64,000 nt of DNA from Tricholomella constricta. Its lineage: Eukaryota > Basidiomycota > Agaricomycetes > Agaricales > Lyophyllaceae. Location: assembly GCA_013368375.1 (NCBI GenBank), contig JAACJP010000002.1:1116001-1180000 (forward strand), written 5' to 3'. This document shows, one piece after another, positions 1-12,174 of this stretch. The notes under the pieces are model-generated. The model was not told the DNA's origin. It was given only the letters and a program-made list of their open reading frames with translations, and did not search any database. Each line of letters begins with the position of its first letter. The first letter of the stretch is position 1. The translations under genes were made by a program, and so were the position numbers.

Positions 1-2
1 TG

Positions 3-203
3 CATGACAAGGTTCCCAAATTTGAGCCCGGCTTTCGTTCATACATCATGAATCTGGACGTTTTCTTCCCTGCAATTCAAACACCACCCATTCGGCAACA
101 ACGCGCCGTAATTCTCATCTACATCAAGTCTTTTCGCCATTGGGAAGGCGCTACATCCATCTTTGCTGACATCTCCATGCACATCCCCTGGCCGAAGGCT
201 TGA
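3..203 (+). CDS. possible 3' exon of a gene cut by the left window edge
   Basis: An open frame enters from the left edge and runs to a TGA at 201-203. It has coding-like composition (for example PKFEPGF, NLDVFF, then a hydrophobic/aromatic stretch). An ATG lies at 48, but the frame is open upstream of it, so this looks more like the end of a longer gene than a complete 51-codon gene. I recognise no domain. It could also be chance, because the next 2.3 kb contain no gene. Confidence 0.25.
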   Translation, partial: HDKVPKFEPGFRSYIMNLDVFFPAIQTPPIRQQRAVILIYIKSFRHWEGATSIFADISMHIPWPKA

Positions 204-2507
204 GCACGAAGTCTTCGACGTTTCTGGTGAGAAAAAGAAGCTACGAATTCATAACTTACCTCGACCCACTGTCGGCCAAAGTACGCTGTTTCGCCCATCA
301 GCGTGTGGAGCGCGACGATCCCCAGACTTCGGTCTCTTACTCGCGCGGGATATGCGAAGCTTTGACCAGTGCACCGGGAAACTGACTTCGCCTGACGAGT
401 CGGTGTGTCGAACGCAATCTCCAGCGACCAAAGATCATGTTACACCGGATGCCAATCCTCTTGTCATCATATTTTTAGGGTACTGAAGGCACTCCCAAGG
501 CTTTTATATTCAAGGCGAAAACAAACCGCCGGATGATCTCTTGAAACCCTGCACCTCCTGGTGTGGATGTTGCCCGATGTATTATATGAAGACTTGTGAT
601 CACCTGCCTTTCGAAGTCTGCCGCACCTTCTTATAAATCGACCCTGGAGTTTGTCAAGTCGGCATTGACCCTTGTGCGCCGAAAGGGATCCTGGGTCCTG
701 GGAGCTCACGGGGCAATGCCGCGAAGCATAATGTTCTCTACGGTAATTTGATTTAACTGCACCCGCGTACCGCGCCTAAGGACGGAATGAACAACGTCGA
801 GTCTGTACAATGACACATTGCTCCGAATATAAAACCTGTTACAAAAATAAAGAGGTACAGACGTCCTAGCTCCACTCAATTTGCAGATTATTTTGCCAGA
901 TTATTTCTCGAGACCTTCGTCCGAGGCCAAGGCGGGCCGCAAATTTTGAAAATCGGATGACGGGGGATGGAGCTTGGAGCCTGAGTACTCGGCATGTGCG
1001 TTGGTGATCAAGGCGGCTTGCACATGTGGCATCACCATGCGTGCTCAGGCGCTCAAGCTCCGATGAATGGAGCTTGAAGCCGGAAGCAAAGCGTGGAGGG
1101 AGGTCTTAGCGAGCCGCTGATGGCAAGTCAATTCGGAACGAGCGCGCCATGTGCACAATGATCACTTTGACGCTCCTAAGCTCTGTGCTCAGTGTTGGGA
1201 CTCGGAAAATATAGACATATGTATGAGTGGGTTTTCCTTTTTTTTGCATATCAAGCTTGACACAAGGCGATGAGCTGGCCATGGCAAGGGGGGGCTCAGG
1301 GCATAAATACGTTCGGAATGGATGGATAAATGGATGTTTTGACCGCAGCGGTCCCAAAAAAGAACAAGGGGGTGGCATCGAATGTATGCTACGGACACAG
1401 GAAAACCATTGCTGCAGTAAATTCAGAATCTCATGGTTTAGTTTACCTGTGTGCCTTTCTAGGAAATGTACAAGAATCAAAGCTAGATATCATATGTGTG
1501 GAAAAGAACCAATCATGATTATTTGGATAAACTGTGCCGGCTGAACAGGATTAGACTCGAACTAGCTTTGAAAGAAATCCGGAAGCTGATGACAGTCGAT
1601 TAACGCTACCGCAAAATAGGGACTGGAACATAATCTCGTTTTAGGATAGTCGCTCCTATGTTTTGAACTTAGAAGTATTTCGACGACATTGCAATTCCGA
1701 TTCGAAAACATAGCGAGGAACGTGACCGAGATGCCGCTGGGTGTAATATCATCCATTCATCCATCCATCTATTCAAACCCATTGTATCGATGGATACCGA
1801 TAGATTCAGAAATGCGACAAGACCCTCAAGGACGACCTGTGCCTTCGCGCTCTGGGTGTCTCCTCCCTTTCGTGATCTGAACCGGCCCTTCTCTTCGCTA
1901 CGTGCTGCATCTGGGTCACCGCTTTCACCTGCTAGAACTGACCAACTCTATGGCAAGGAAATTTGAAATACTGCCCCAAGCGTGCTTTATCATACTGGCA
2001 GTCTCTTGGTATATCTACTTCACGCATGGAACCCAAGAGATCATCTCAAAAGCGATGCCTTTAAATTCCTAAAGAATTTGGACAGGACGACGACTCGCTC
2101 TCGAACCTTCCCCAGAGAACTGGTATCATGCTCTGTATACCTCCGCCAGAAGTTGTGAAATCTTCTGAAGTCGAAACGTTGACGACTGTACTCAAACACA
2201 AGGTACTGGTTCGAGTCTAGAACCAGACTTGATATTCGCGATCTAGAAAGAAAAGTGAAAGAATTTCTTCCGGGCTTCTATATCTGATCAACCAACTGTC
2301 CTGGCTTCTCAAACACAAAATCTTTTGGGATTGAATTACCACTTGCGCCGTTTTGGTAAACACAAATGTTTTTCTTTTAGTCAACAACGGAGGATACCGC
2401 CTCATCGGCTTCCACCGCGACGCCCTGTGGCACCACGAGTGCACGTACGTTCAACGACAGCTGGCGTTTCGGCGAAGACGACGAGCCCGAGTCCTGCACT
2501 CTTGTAA
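204..2507. other. gene-poor stretch
   Basis: No ORF here has convincing coding character or conserved motifs. The visible structures are an imperfect inverted repeat at 969-1061 and a short perfect hairpin at about 2207-2227 (7-bp stem CTGGTTC/GAACCAG, 7-nt loop). Nothing else can be assigned. Confidence 0.5.
969..1061. repeat. imperfect inverted repeat / hairpin
   Basis: The arm GGAGCTTGGAGCCTGAG at 969-985 pairs with the reverse complement of 1044-1061 (GGAGCTTGAGCGCCTGAG). Further pairing blocks lie inside (GCATG and TGGTGAT with their complements). A third, direct copy of the motif (GGAGCTTGAAGCCGG) follows at 1069-1083. No coding function is visible. It could be a small foldback element or a remnant of one. 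Confidence 0.5.
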
Positions 2508-2897
2508 ACACCGGTCTGTCACTCAACATCGGAAACGGGCTGTCTTTTCTCCGAGTCCATCATTCACCGGGTCGCTTGGATTGGGCCACACGCAGAAATA
2601 CCGCTGCGCATCGACCCATACGGGCCAGACTAGGCATACACCTGCTACCGCCCCCAGGAGTTCATCGACACACTTTTTGAGGAAGGTGTTCGCCTAACAG
2701 TTTCTTGGGCGGGGACACTCGACTTCTTCAACGTTACGCACCGTACAGCATCTCAAGCGATCATCTTTTGAGCCTACCTCGGCGGCTTTGAGACCGCCGT
2801 CCTTGAGTCCTCGACGAACTGCGAGTCCGCGGTCTTTGTAGGGCCCTCTACGCGCGCGCGGGCGCTCTGTGGTTCGGGATTGAGATTTCTGCGGTAG
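2508..2897 (+). pseudogene. decayed coding relic, unidentified
   Basis: One plus-strand frame keeps coding character over about 390 nt (for example ESIIHRVAWIGPHAEIPLRIDPYGPD, shown here only as HRVAWIGPH; then EFIDTLFEEGVRLTVSWAG and YLGGFETAVLES). It is interrupted by TAG at 2631-2633 and TGA at 2769-2771 and ends at TAG 2895-2897. No intron joins the blocks cleanly. I infer the remains of a gene. The family is not recognised. Confidence 0.35.
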
Positions 2898-3552
2898 GTA
2901 CACACCACCGGAGTATCTTGTAACGTCGTACATCAAGTCATGTTTGTCCCCTTGCGTCTGATCTTGGTTTGAACGTCGTCGTTTCAGAGCTTGATCACTT
3001 TCAGATCCCCAACGACCTGAAATGATTTTTGAGTGGCGGATACTCATATTCTAACTTCCGCTCTCGGACGTGCGCGAATACTGAAGCTCAACGGGGAAAC
3101 TCGCCTGGAATGACGGAAAAGTTGATTCGAACCAGCTCCTCGTTCAAGTCAGTAGGGGCTAGAACTCTCTTCGCTTCACCAAGGCGAATTCTAAACTCTC
3201 ACACAAATCCAAGGAGAACTGATATAAACCATGATGAGCATTCGGCGACGCAAAGTCCAAGAAGTCAAGACCTAAGAGTGCGGGATAAAGGGAGAGGCGT
3301 CATGAAATGGTACAGTAAACGTGGCGAATAAGACAAGTGAAGGTAAGTAAGTAACAAGATATTTATAATACATGAGTTCGTCTACTATAATTATGATCTA
3401 AACGCATCGGGGAGTGGGTAGTTAAGAGTCTGGAGGTCCAATCTACACACACCATTCCCTTCGCGGCGCGATACAATAATTAATGGCATAAACGAATATA
3501 AATTGATCACCAGATTCAAGAAAAAAATTCGTTCCCAGCGGCCTGGGAGCAA
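2898..3552. other. intergenic / 3' flank of the transporter gene
   Basis: No supported gene. The stretch becomes AT-rich towards 3350-3520 and probably includes the 3' UTR of the minus-strand transporter gene. Confidence 0.4.
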
Positions 3553-5675
3553 TTAAACGCCACGAACGGCGGATGCGTACGACTTTGATTGACCGCCTTC
3601 GGTGCCCGTCTGGGGCGGCGAGTGCGCTTGTGGTTGTTGATCATGCACATGGTGATGACGCTGGATCTGGTCTTCGGGGATGATGTCGAAGCCGCCTTGG
3701 CCGAGATCGGCTGGGAGCGCGGCCGTCTCGTCCAGAATGGACGATGACAAGAGAGCATCTGCTTCGTCTTCCTCCTCGTCGCCGATGCGAATGGGGCTGC
3801 CGGCGGCAGAAGGGCCGGGGAGGCATGGGGGTGTTGATACTAAATTATTGAATAGGAACTAGTGGAGATAAGTTAGGACGGGCGTATACAGAGGAGGAAG
3901 AAACAAGGCGATTTCTTACCGTGCCGTATCTAACGGTGGAACGAGGTAATTTAGAATGAAGAAGACGTGCGTGACATGAAAACTGACTCACACGAGGAGT
4001 GAGAAGCCTAAGACTTGCAAGAGAGAGGTCGGGAACAGGAACTTCTCCCAGCCAAGTCCGAGGCTGATGAGCCAGATCGAGAGGGTCCTACAGGTGTCAG
4101 TCAGAGATCGAGCTGTTGCACTGACATGCCGTGTGACGCTGAGTCCAAAGTAGTTGAAAAAGGCGATACTGAACGCGATCGCGATCCCAGAGTTAAGTAC
4201 TGGGGGGTTGTCGACCATCTGATGCCAGCCGCGGGGGAGATCAAAGAAAGGCGTCATCTTCGAGACGGATGGAAGTGCTAAGATGGGGATGAACACGAGG
4301 ATGGAGATAACACCAAAAAGGCCCTCGTAGCCGACGGCGACGAGAGGCGCGACAGAGTATTGGGCTGAAATTGTCGAAGGCATAAGCCAACCAGTCTGAT
4401 GTTTGGATGGGGATAACTCTTACCCATAATCTTCTCTATTTTATGACGGCATAAGTAATGATTGCAGGAAATGAATAATCGAAATACCTTCAACAACAAA
4501 CTGGGTGGCAGTGCTGGAGAGGCGCATGTGTTAGCATTCAACAATCAACGGAAGAAGCACGGAAATATGTGAGTAAGCCAGCAAATGACTTACAAGATTT
4601 GTGCGAACAGAACAAAGAAGACGCCTTGAGGAGGTGTCGCAATTTGTCAGTTGACATAAGGGCGAGCGGCAGAGAAACTCACCGACGAGAACAGTAGTCA
4701 TCTCGGGTTGTTCAATTGGCTCTAGGGGAGGCAGATCGGTGCTACTGTGGCCTGCCAAAGATGGCTCCTTGATGGCGTCCTTGATGAGGGAGCCACTAAA
4801 GCCCACCAGGCCCACGCCCGTCATGACAATTATGAGGGAGATCCATCTGAGGAAGAAAGACCACAAATTGAGTGGAAAAATTAAAGGAACGAAAATGACG
4901 ACAGACTGATAGAGCCAGAGACGGCGGTGGAGAAAAATGACGCTGAATACACCAACAAAGAGGACCAGAGCGCCACGGGTCATTTGATAAACGGAGACGG
5001 GGGTGTAGAGCAGGCCGACATTCATCAACTGTATAGGAAAGCCAAGGATCAGCCGGGGACAGGTTCGACATGGGTGTCATAGAGTTACAGTTGTGCCTGT
5101 GAGATCACAGAGGGCGGGGATCCAGAAAAGCAGGACTTTCCAGCCGGTGAGATGCTGGGATGACGTGCCGAGCTTGATGGAGACATGAGGATCAAGTTCG
5201 GAATCAGGCGGGAGGTGGACCGAAGGCGATTGGTGGCGTGTGGAGAGCCACGTGTAGAGGACGGGCAGAAAACCTTGAGAGAAAGAAGAAAACAGATAAA
5301 GGGTAGCACATGGAAGGTTAAACAGCGTGATTGACATAGCATCTCTCCGACTAGGACGGTCGTCAGCGAGAGTGTGGCGAAGAGAGCAGGCAAGGGACGC
5401 ACGAAACATTTGAAGGGTCTGCCAAACAGGCTGCTCGAAGAGGACCTGCTTAGATGGATCTGGATCTGAACAATTCTCGACGCATTGCATGTCCTGTGAA
5501 GCGAGATCATGGGCTGGTAATTAATGAGCGGTATATGAACTCGCCTGCCACTTGGTCCAGAGCGAATTGCTGGAACCCTGAAGAGAGAGTGAGCGGGTGA
5601 CATTGTAGGGAGCTGGAGACTGACAGTGAGGATCATGCCCCCGAGGAGGATTGGTATGTAGAACGACGAGGGCAT
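3553..5675 (-). CDS. SLC35F6-type drug/metabolite transporter superfamily membrane protein
   Basis: A multi-exon gene starts at the ATG at 5675 (MPSSFYIPILLGGMI...) and ends at 3553. Conserved blocks in order are NSLWTKWQ, CVENC, FLGEMLC, WIPALCDLTGTT, NVGLLYTPVSVYQMTRGAL, FSVIFL, GVGLVGFSGSLIKDA, and a C-terminal run of hydrophobic helices including NYFGLSVTR. This is the layout of SLC35F6 (ANT2-binding-protein-like) proteins of the drug/metabolite transporter superfamily, with about ten membrane segments. Substrate and membrane are not deducible; animal relatives are reported in lysosome and mitochondria. A hydrophilic Gln/His-rich tail ends in SYASAVRGV. One intron uses a GC donor (5544-5543). 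The gene shares a G-rich divergent promoter with the arrestin gene. Internal exon joins are approximate. Confidence 0.75.
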
Positions 5676-5712
5676 TGTGGTGGGCGTTACGACGACAGCG
5701 GTGGCCGAGTTC

Positions 5713-5778
5713 GGGGTTCGGGGGGGTCGTGACGGTGACCGGGGTGACCGGACGGGGGGACCGAGCGGGGGGCCGGGG
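5713..5778. promoter_or_regulatory. G-rich tract in divergent promoter, G-quadruplex candidate
   Basis: Six runs of four to seven G lie within 66 nt on the plus strand (5713-5716, 5720-5726, 5741-5744, 5754-5759, 5767-5772, 5775-5778). They sit between the divergent starts of the SLC35F6-type gene (5675, minus) and the arrestin gene (about 5976, plus). The sequence fits a G-quadruplex pattern. A regulatory role is inferred from position only. Confidence 0.45.
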
Positions 5779-5975
5779 TGGCGAAAAGGGCTTGGTGTGA
5801 CGTGACGGAATTCGCACGAAGAAGATTGATGTGGCGATGGCAGGTTCGCTTCTTTACATCCGGAGAAGCGACTTGTCGACAGATCTCTCTGCCGCTTCGC
5901 AATTCCAATCCTTTTAACAATGCCTTTTATTCAGATCCAACATGTCCCATCACCTTCCTTCCCCCCCGCAAGACT

Positions 5976-8215
5976 ATGGTCCATCTAGTCCTGTCCTCTA
6001 CCAAAGGTCTGCCTGCTGTTCCCTACTCGAACCCTACTCACCCCCACGTAGGAAACCAGGGTCTCCGCTACTTTCCCTACGTCGGCTACCTGGGCCTCAC
6101 CCCAGTCAAAGTCGAAGGCGGTCAGCTTCATTCCTGCTTGCCCCATCTCCATACTGACTATTACTTAGTCGTCCGCACCAAGCTTGATGATGACGCGAAG
6201 CAGCTCCAGGCAAAATCAATAACCATCTCTGTCCGCTGTTATGAATCGCGCATCGGACGCGTCAGTGTGCTGCACTCCAACATCCTTGTTGATTACACCC
6301 AAACCCTCTGGTTAAAACCCGACGGCGAGGACTATGGCCTCATCGACGACCTCGAGTTTCCTTTCCGGATCACCATTCCAGCCAACGTTGCGGGTTTCAG
6401 TACCGCCGTCTTTGTAGACTACCGGTGCATGTGGAGGGTCGAAGCCGGTGCGCCTCTTTATCCTCGTGTTCCTATTATTTTCTCATCACCTTCTAGTCCT
6501 AAACCATGTGCCAATATCAGGCGTTGGCTCTCGTCAAGTGAAGCACTTTGAACTTCCACTAGTCCGTTTCGACCTTCCTCCCCACCAGCCAACACCTCCG
6601 AACCCATCAAAACCCTTGCTGCTCCACCAAACAACGAAACCCAGGGCTCCTCGGATACGCTACGCTATCAATACACCAACAACGCCGATTGGCCCTTTGG
6701 ACATCGTGTCCATACCAGTGCTCCTGCTCCCCATGGATGAAGGTGTTTCAATTCGCACAGCCACTGTCATGATTGAGCGCCGTATTCAGTTGAACGAGAC
6801 TGCCACACTCGAGACTCCTGCATCACCATATCCAATACCGACATCCTCAAACCCCACTTCCCCTCGAGCATCTCCATCATCGTCTCTATCATCAAGTTCA
6901 TATTCGCCTTCGACATCCTATCAAGAACGATCGTCTGCCAAATTCAATGGAGAGACGTCTGTGGCTTCCGACACCTCCTCGAATCCGACCATCACCCCCC
7001 ATTCCATATCTACATCATCAACTTCCATAAATTCAGAGACGCCGCTTCTTCCTCCCACCCATGCATCTCCCCACTTTTCTTCATCGTCGTCGTCGTCGTC
7101 TAACGTCCCTTCTAAAATCATCGTCACCCCTGTGACGGGCGCTGAATCCTCGGGACATTTCTCCCGTGACGACCAGGGCGTATGGTCCAAGAATGTTACT
7201 CTCCAATGGCCGGCCGCCAAGTCTCATAGCCGATGGGCCATTGGGGAGACCATTCAATCCGAACTAGTGTCTGTCCGATTTTTCGCTCGCGTCAAGGTAA
7301 GCTTGGCTCCATCTTCGCTTCCGTTCCGATGAATTCCTCTTAGTGGCGTCCGCTAATTAATTCTTCTATTCGTTATGACAGATTAGCGTCTCGTCACCCA
7401 ATGGAACGGAATCGATCGAACTCGGCGAGAAGGAGCTCCTCATCGTCTCCACTAACGAAGCCGAACGGCAGATGGCCATCACCAAGTTCAATGACCTCAT
7501 ATATAACCAACATGCAGAGAAGTCGGGGCGCTCGAAAAGCAAGTCTCCGCGCCGCACGCGCCGGGATCCGGACCACGACGTGCCCCCGCCGCCTGCGCCA
7601 TACAAGGCATCGGGCAAGTTTGGCGAGTGTAGCAGCACGGGCAGCGTTACGGGCACAGCGAACGGCCAGGGCAGCGGTGGGAGTGGGAAGGTCGCGACGC
7701 CGAGACGGCCGCACACAAGTGCGGGACCCCGCGATAATAAGGCGTTTGACTTTGCGGGGGCGCAGGCGAGGGTGAGGATGGCGGGCGGCGAATATCAGGA
7801 GCGGGAACGGACGGAGGCGAGGGAGGTCGAGGATGTGTTTCGAAGACACACTGTGGATTCGTCGAGCAATGGTAAACCGGCGCCTGTGAGACCCGAGACA
7901 AGCCCAAGTGTGTCGTTGTCGAAGAGGCGGAGCGGGGTGGTGGGGAGCCTGTTTGCGTCGGCGCCGCGAATCTCTACGGCGCTCAGCGGGAGTAGTAATG
8001 GGACGAGCACGAGTGCGAGCGGGAGTGGAAGTGGGAGCGTGACACGGAGCACGTCGTCGAGTGTGTCGAGCCAAGGCGGGGACGTGGGAACGGAGGAGAG
8101 GATGCGCGAGTGGGAGGAGGAACTCGCGAAGATTGAGATGCTCAGCCGGCAGTCGAGCGACATGCTTGGGTTTGCGGGAAAGCGAAAACGGTCGGCGGGA
8201 GCACCGAGGGTTTGA
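5976..8215 (+). CDS. LDB19-type arrestin-like protein
   Basis: The chosen start is the ATG at 5976, followed in frame by the first conserved block (NQGLRYFPYVGYLGLTPVKVEG). That frame is open further upstream, so an earlier 5' exon is possible. Four or more exons encode an arrestin-N-like beta-sandwich (RCYESRIGRVSV, FPFRITIP, DYRCMWRVEAVLNHVPISGVGSR) and a second arrestin lobe (SIPVLLLPMDEGVSIRTATV). A Ser/Thr/Pro-rich insert follows, then KNVTLQWP and the block IELGEKELLIVSTNEAER. The C-terminal 250 residues are low-complexity and basic. Introns include about 6119-6168, about 6448-6496 and about 7296-7381. Fungal arrestin-related adaptors of this type (LDB19/ART1 family) link plasma-membrane transporters to Rsp5-type ubiquitin ligases. 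No PPxY motif was confirmed in the part read. Confidence 0.7.
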
Positions 8216-8449
8216 GGCTCGTTCTCTGCTGTGCTGTTGCTTTGCTTGTTTCGCTTTTTTGTTCGCTGTCGATTTCATTCACGCATGTTCCCTCATCCCA
8301 CCCACACCATCCACATATTTATTTAATTTTCTTGTTGGAGTCCTCCATAGCTTACCATGCAATCTCAATCCTCCGACATGTGACTGGCTGTGACACATCG
8401 CGTCTTCTCCGCTTGCTCGAGACGACAACATTCTCCAACTTTGATCAAA

Positions 8450-9448
8450 ATGCAAAGCTTCCCATGGCTGAGGTTTACTGGTGCATCCATTGGCTGTAAG
8501 TGTCTGCTGCACTCATGTCTCATTTCCTCCTTAAACCAACGGACCTTGTGCTTCTCTCTTGTTTCCTAACCACTGCTTCGGCACGGAACCTTTTCGACAC
8601 TTGTATCTTCCATGAACGCCTGCGCGCTGTGTAATACGCTCAAACCATGTGATCGCACGATACGCGACACACGCTCAATTCACCGTTCATTCTATGGTCT
8701 TGTGTGCATCCCCCAGTGATGTCAGTGGGCTATTTGCTTATGAAAGGTGCGCATTTCACGGAACGCCTCCTTCCCGTCTCGTCGTGTAAACCATCTCGCT
8801 CACCACATCTTGCAATTTCGGTTATGCTCGGTTTTATCACTAATCAGCCACCACACCAACGGAAGAACAACTGTACAACGTGAGCGCATTTGCTTCTTTC
8901 CTTCAAGTTTCCTTCTTTTATCTTTTGCCAACCCGACTTCTTGACTTTGTCCCACATGCGTCATGGGGCATAGATCGGGACTGTCTGCGTTTGTGTTTTG
9001 ACGATTAACGATTTCGCCTTGTTCCTAAAGTCTCACTCTGCTCGCATAATTAGGAACTGGCTCCCGATCTGCGGCGTAAAGTAGACGCTGCCAAGGCTGC
9101 TCGTCTGGCCAGAGAAGCAGAGATGAAGAAACAAGTAGACGTACAGGTCAGTCCTCTCTTCAGCCTCTGCCCGCCATCCCCATGGACTATGCTCCAACGA
9201 TAACCCGTACTGATTGGCTGCGCGCTTCCATTTTCGCTCGTGCTCCGTTCCGCCCTTGTGACTGCATGCGTACGTCGTCTCCTGTCCTTTCCACAAACCC
9301 ATAAACACGACCGCGTTCGCTCATCGCGTGTTTCCTTTCTAGTCGATTCCGCCTTTCGTGTACCCACGCTTTCCTTGGCCAGGTGGCAAACGATGTAAGC
9401 CCGGAAGCGAAGAAACCCATCTGGGCCGATACGCCGCCCTCAAAGTAA
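8450..9448 (+). CDS. CBP4: CBP4-like mitochondrial complex III assembly factor
   Basis: A small gene of five exons: 8450-8495, 8717-8746, 8848-8879, 9054-9146 and 9383-9448, with introns of 101-236 nt, all GT-AG and phase-consistent. They encode 88 residues. The N-terminus MQSFPWLRF is followed by one membrane segment (GASIGLMSVGYLLM), the diagnostic TTPTEEQLYN, then PDLRRKVDAAKAARLAREAEM and a short tail ending DTPPSK. This order (membrane anchor, TTPT-E-L-Y, charged coiled region) is that of CBP4, an inner-membrane protein needed for cytochrome b/complex III assembly. Two exons are only 30 and 32 nt, so no long ORF marks the gene. The identification rests on the TTPTEEQLYN...LRRKVD block and the size. 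Confidence 0.72.
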
Positions 9449-12174
9449 CGCTTTCCTCGTCGAGCATATTTCACTACTGTTACTACAAACCCCACCTCCG
9501 CATCCCGGCGGGCGTGCCAATTGCTACGCCGTTGTATTCTAGATCGGACGGCTCACACGCATTATAATTTTTATACGCCCGTGTCACAAACCTCGGCATT
9601 CGGGATGAGAAAGCAAGCCCCGCCCGGGCATCACGCCTCGGGTCTCAGGTTTTGAGTTTCAAGTGCACTTGCAGCTGGTCGCCAGACGACGTCAATCACT
9701 CAATCTAGACCGGCGACTCTGCCACATATTTACATCCCTCGTATCAGCCCGTATCATGTCACGCGTGTCCACCCACCGATCGTGATGCTTGCCGATGCCG
9801 ACGCGATGTTTTTTTTTTCCAATCACTTTGGCCTAGGCGTGCATTCGGCATGTGGCAAAACCGACCAACGGACATTGCTTTTGGTCTGTATTTGCCGTTG
9901 CGAAAGGAAAAAGCGCCCCGTTCAACCGCGCCTAAGCTGCTTTGTACCAGTTGATGCTGACGCCAACGGACGCCTGTGCTTCGTGGCCGTGTTTTTTTTC
10001 GATCGCGGTCAGCTGAACCGTTTCATTTGATGGACTCAGGCATATTCAAAGTGGAGAAGTAGCATGAATCTTTGTAGTCTGATTGGATAGGGTATGGGCG
10101 TACTGAGAAGACGAGGAAGCATGGCAGATCGTGGAGATCGACGCTGGAGATGTGACTATCCGTCCAGAAGCGCCCGGAAAAACCCTGGCAAACACAACTA
10201 GACCTGGAAAAGACTTGAAAAAAAACTTGGGCTGTAACATTCTGTGATAAGATGCAGATGAAAAAAATTCGAAGCAGTGTATATGAATGAGCGGCTGATC
10301 GAGGTGATGTAACTTGAAATTAGTGGATTGCACCCTGATTGCATTGCACCCATGTCCTCGCTAGTCCATAAAACGCGACGCTTCCCCTTGCGCTCTCCGC
10401 GAAAAGATTTTATGCACTGGCGATGCGAGGCGTAACTGCGCGACACATTTTTATCGCCTCGACATGATGGAAACAAACACATATACTTGACGCATGGAAC
10501 GTGACAGCACCAGCGAGGACCCAGAGCTCGTCCACCGCAATCGATGTCGATGGCGCACGATCAAGAGTATTGCACTGACATGGCTGTTCCATCCGACACT
10601 CGGTTCAAGGCTCGGTCGGTGCCGAATGCTAAAACTTAAAATACTATGCGAATAAGTACTCCGAGCTCATGTCCCCTATATTTCGTTTCTTGCATGATGT
10701 GGATACCAATCGGATGGAAAATACCTCCGGATGAGGGAAATACAAAGCAGCTCACAGTTGAGTTGCCTTCTAAAGTGCAGCGCGTTCACCGCAATAACTT
10801 ACTTCCTGGGTTGATGCGGAGGTCGAGGAGTACAAGGAGAACTCCAACCTTGATCGTGATGACATCAGGATCGTGGATACTGATACGGCGAAAGAGAAGA
10901 CGAAGTGACCTTTCGATCCGCTAGTAGTGGAAGCTGAGACAAGCAGAATCTGTTATGAAACTGTCCTGTGACCGCCTTCCGACTCGAGGACCACAATAGA
11001 AGCCTCAAAATTAGCCCCAATATACACGAGTGACGATGAACAAAAATAACCTACGTGTACATACATATCCGCGACACGACAAAATGTTTTTCCGGAGGGA
11101 GTTGCGACCAGTCCAGGAAATCGCGGTCATTCAAGTTGCCGCGCGCCGCCTGCCCGCCCGAGAGATGTCAATATTGAGCCTGGGGAGAGACGATCTATGA
11201 GTCTTCGGGGATGGCGGAAATAGATCCAAACCTGATTTAGCACACGCGACGGGCCGACAACAAGGAGCTTTTTATGTCCCGAGTCGACTAGACATAGTGT
11301 CAAGTCTTGTGAACCTGTTGGCAGGCTGGTGCGTGGCGGAGGCATGGAGAGGCCTGGGAGATGCTGCGCCTCGATTGACAGGAGCTAATAAGGTCCGACA
11401 TCGGAAAGAAACGGTTGTTGCCTCGCAGGAAACGTTTCTTGAACGGTGAAGTTGACCGTAAATGAACGAGGCGGTTCAGACTAATGGCGCGGAACGCCGT
11501 CTCGGTTTGAAAACAAGAATAGATAGATTAGATCCAAACCAGCAGTCCAAAACGGAACTGACCATGGTACACGTGAAGAGATAGATGGACTCCTCGGTTA
11601 TCGATGAGAACTGCAAACGAGCAGCTGAGGGGGCGATAATGCTCATGTGACGGTTCTAGTAGTTACAGCACCAGTACACCTGAGTACAGCATAGTATACA
11701 TACACGCAGACAATCGGCAGACGCACCAAAGACTTTCGCAAGGGACTTTTTTGCTGGAGCCTGTTCATATACGTACGGCGGGCACCTCGCTAAGTGTACT
11801 GGAACTTGATGTGTCGCGTTACGCCCTTCTTTACGGTCGAATGCACCAAACCGGCCACCTGAAATGCACAGCAAAATTGAAAGCTGGGTTGTATTGAAGG
11901 GATTTAGCGATGTTGGTCCGGTGGTCTCGAGTTAGAAAATAGGATATTAACGAGTGTTTCGACCAAAACAGGAAAAAAAACGACGAGTTGAGGCAACTTC
12001 TAGATAGGCTACAAGGAGTGATGGATGGTATTCAACAAATGCCGAGAGGATAGGATAAGCGATGCTTGGTACAGTGGTCGTTAAACTCATCCTTCACCTG
12101 TGCGCCTAGATGAACACCATCAACTGAGAGGTCCGAAGACGACTCACCCGTTATAATTCTGGGCCTTGTAGTCA
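9449..12174. other. gene-poor gap
   Basis: A 2.7-kb stretch without a supportable complete gene. The only coding-like piece is at 10810-10908, described separately. Part of the right end (about 11,900-12,174) is likely the 3' UTR of the minus-strand SIP5-type gene. No repeat or mobile-element end was seen. Confidence 0.5.
10810..10908 (+). pseudogene. short coding-like fragment, possible terminal exon relic
   Basis: An open frame of 32 codons ends at TGA 10906-10908 and reads as strongly acidic/charged peptide (VDAEVEEYKE, then DRDDIRIVDTD, then KEKTK). It has coding-like composition, but no upstream exon could be joined. It may be a relic of a lost gene or an unrecognised small gene's last exon. 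Confidence 0.25.

Noticed and set aside
2203..2230. tRNA-like B-box (GGTTCGAGTCT) in a small hairpin
   Set aside because: The 7-bp stem pairs CTGGTTC with GAACCAG, but there is no A-box, acceptor stem or anticodon arm upstream.
3119..3137. Reverse-strand GGTTCGAATC resembling a tRNA T-loop
   Set aside because: The flanking bases do not form a T-stem and no other tRNA arms are present.
7394..8278. 294-codon minus-strand ORF
   Set aside because: It is the antisense of the arrestin gene's low-complexity C-terminus: Arg/Pro-rich, no domain. The plus frame has the conserved blocks.
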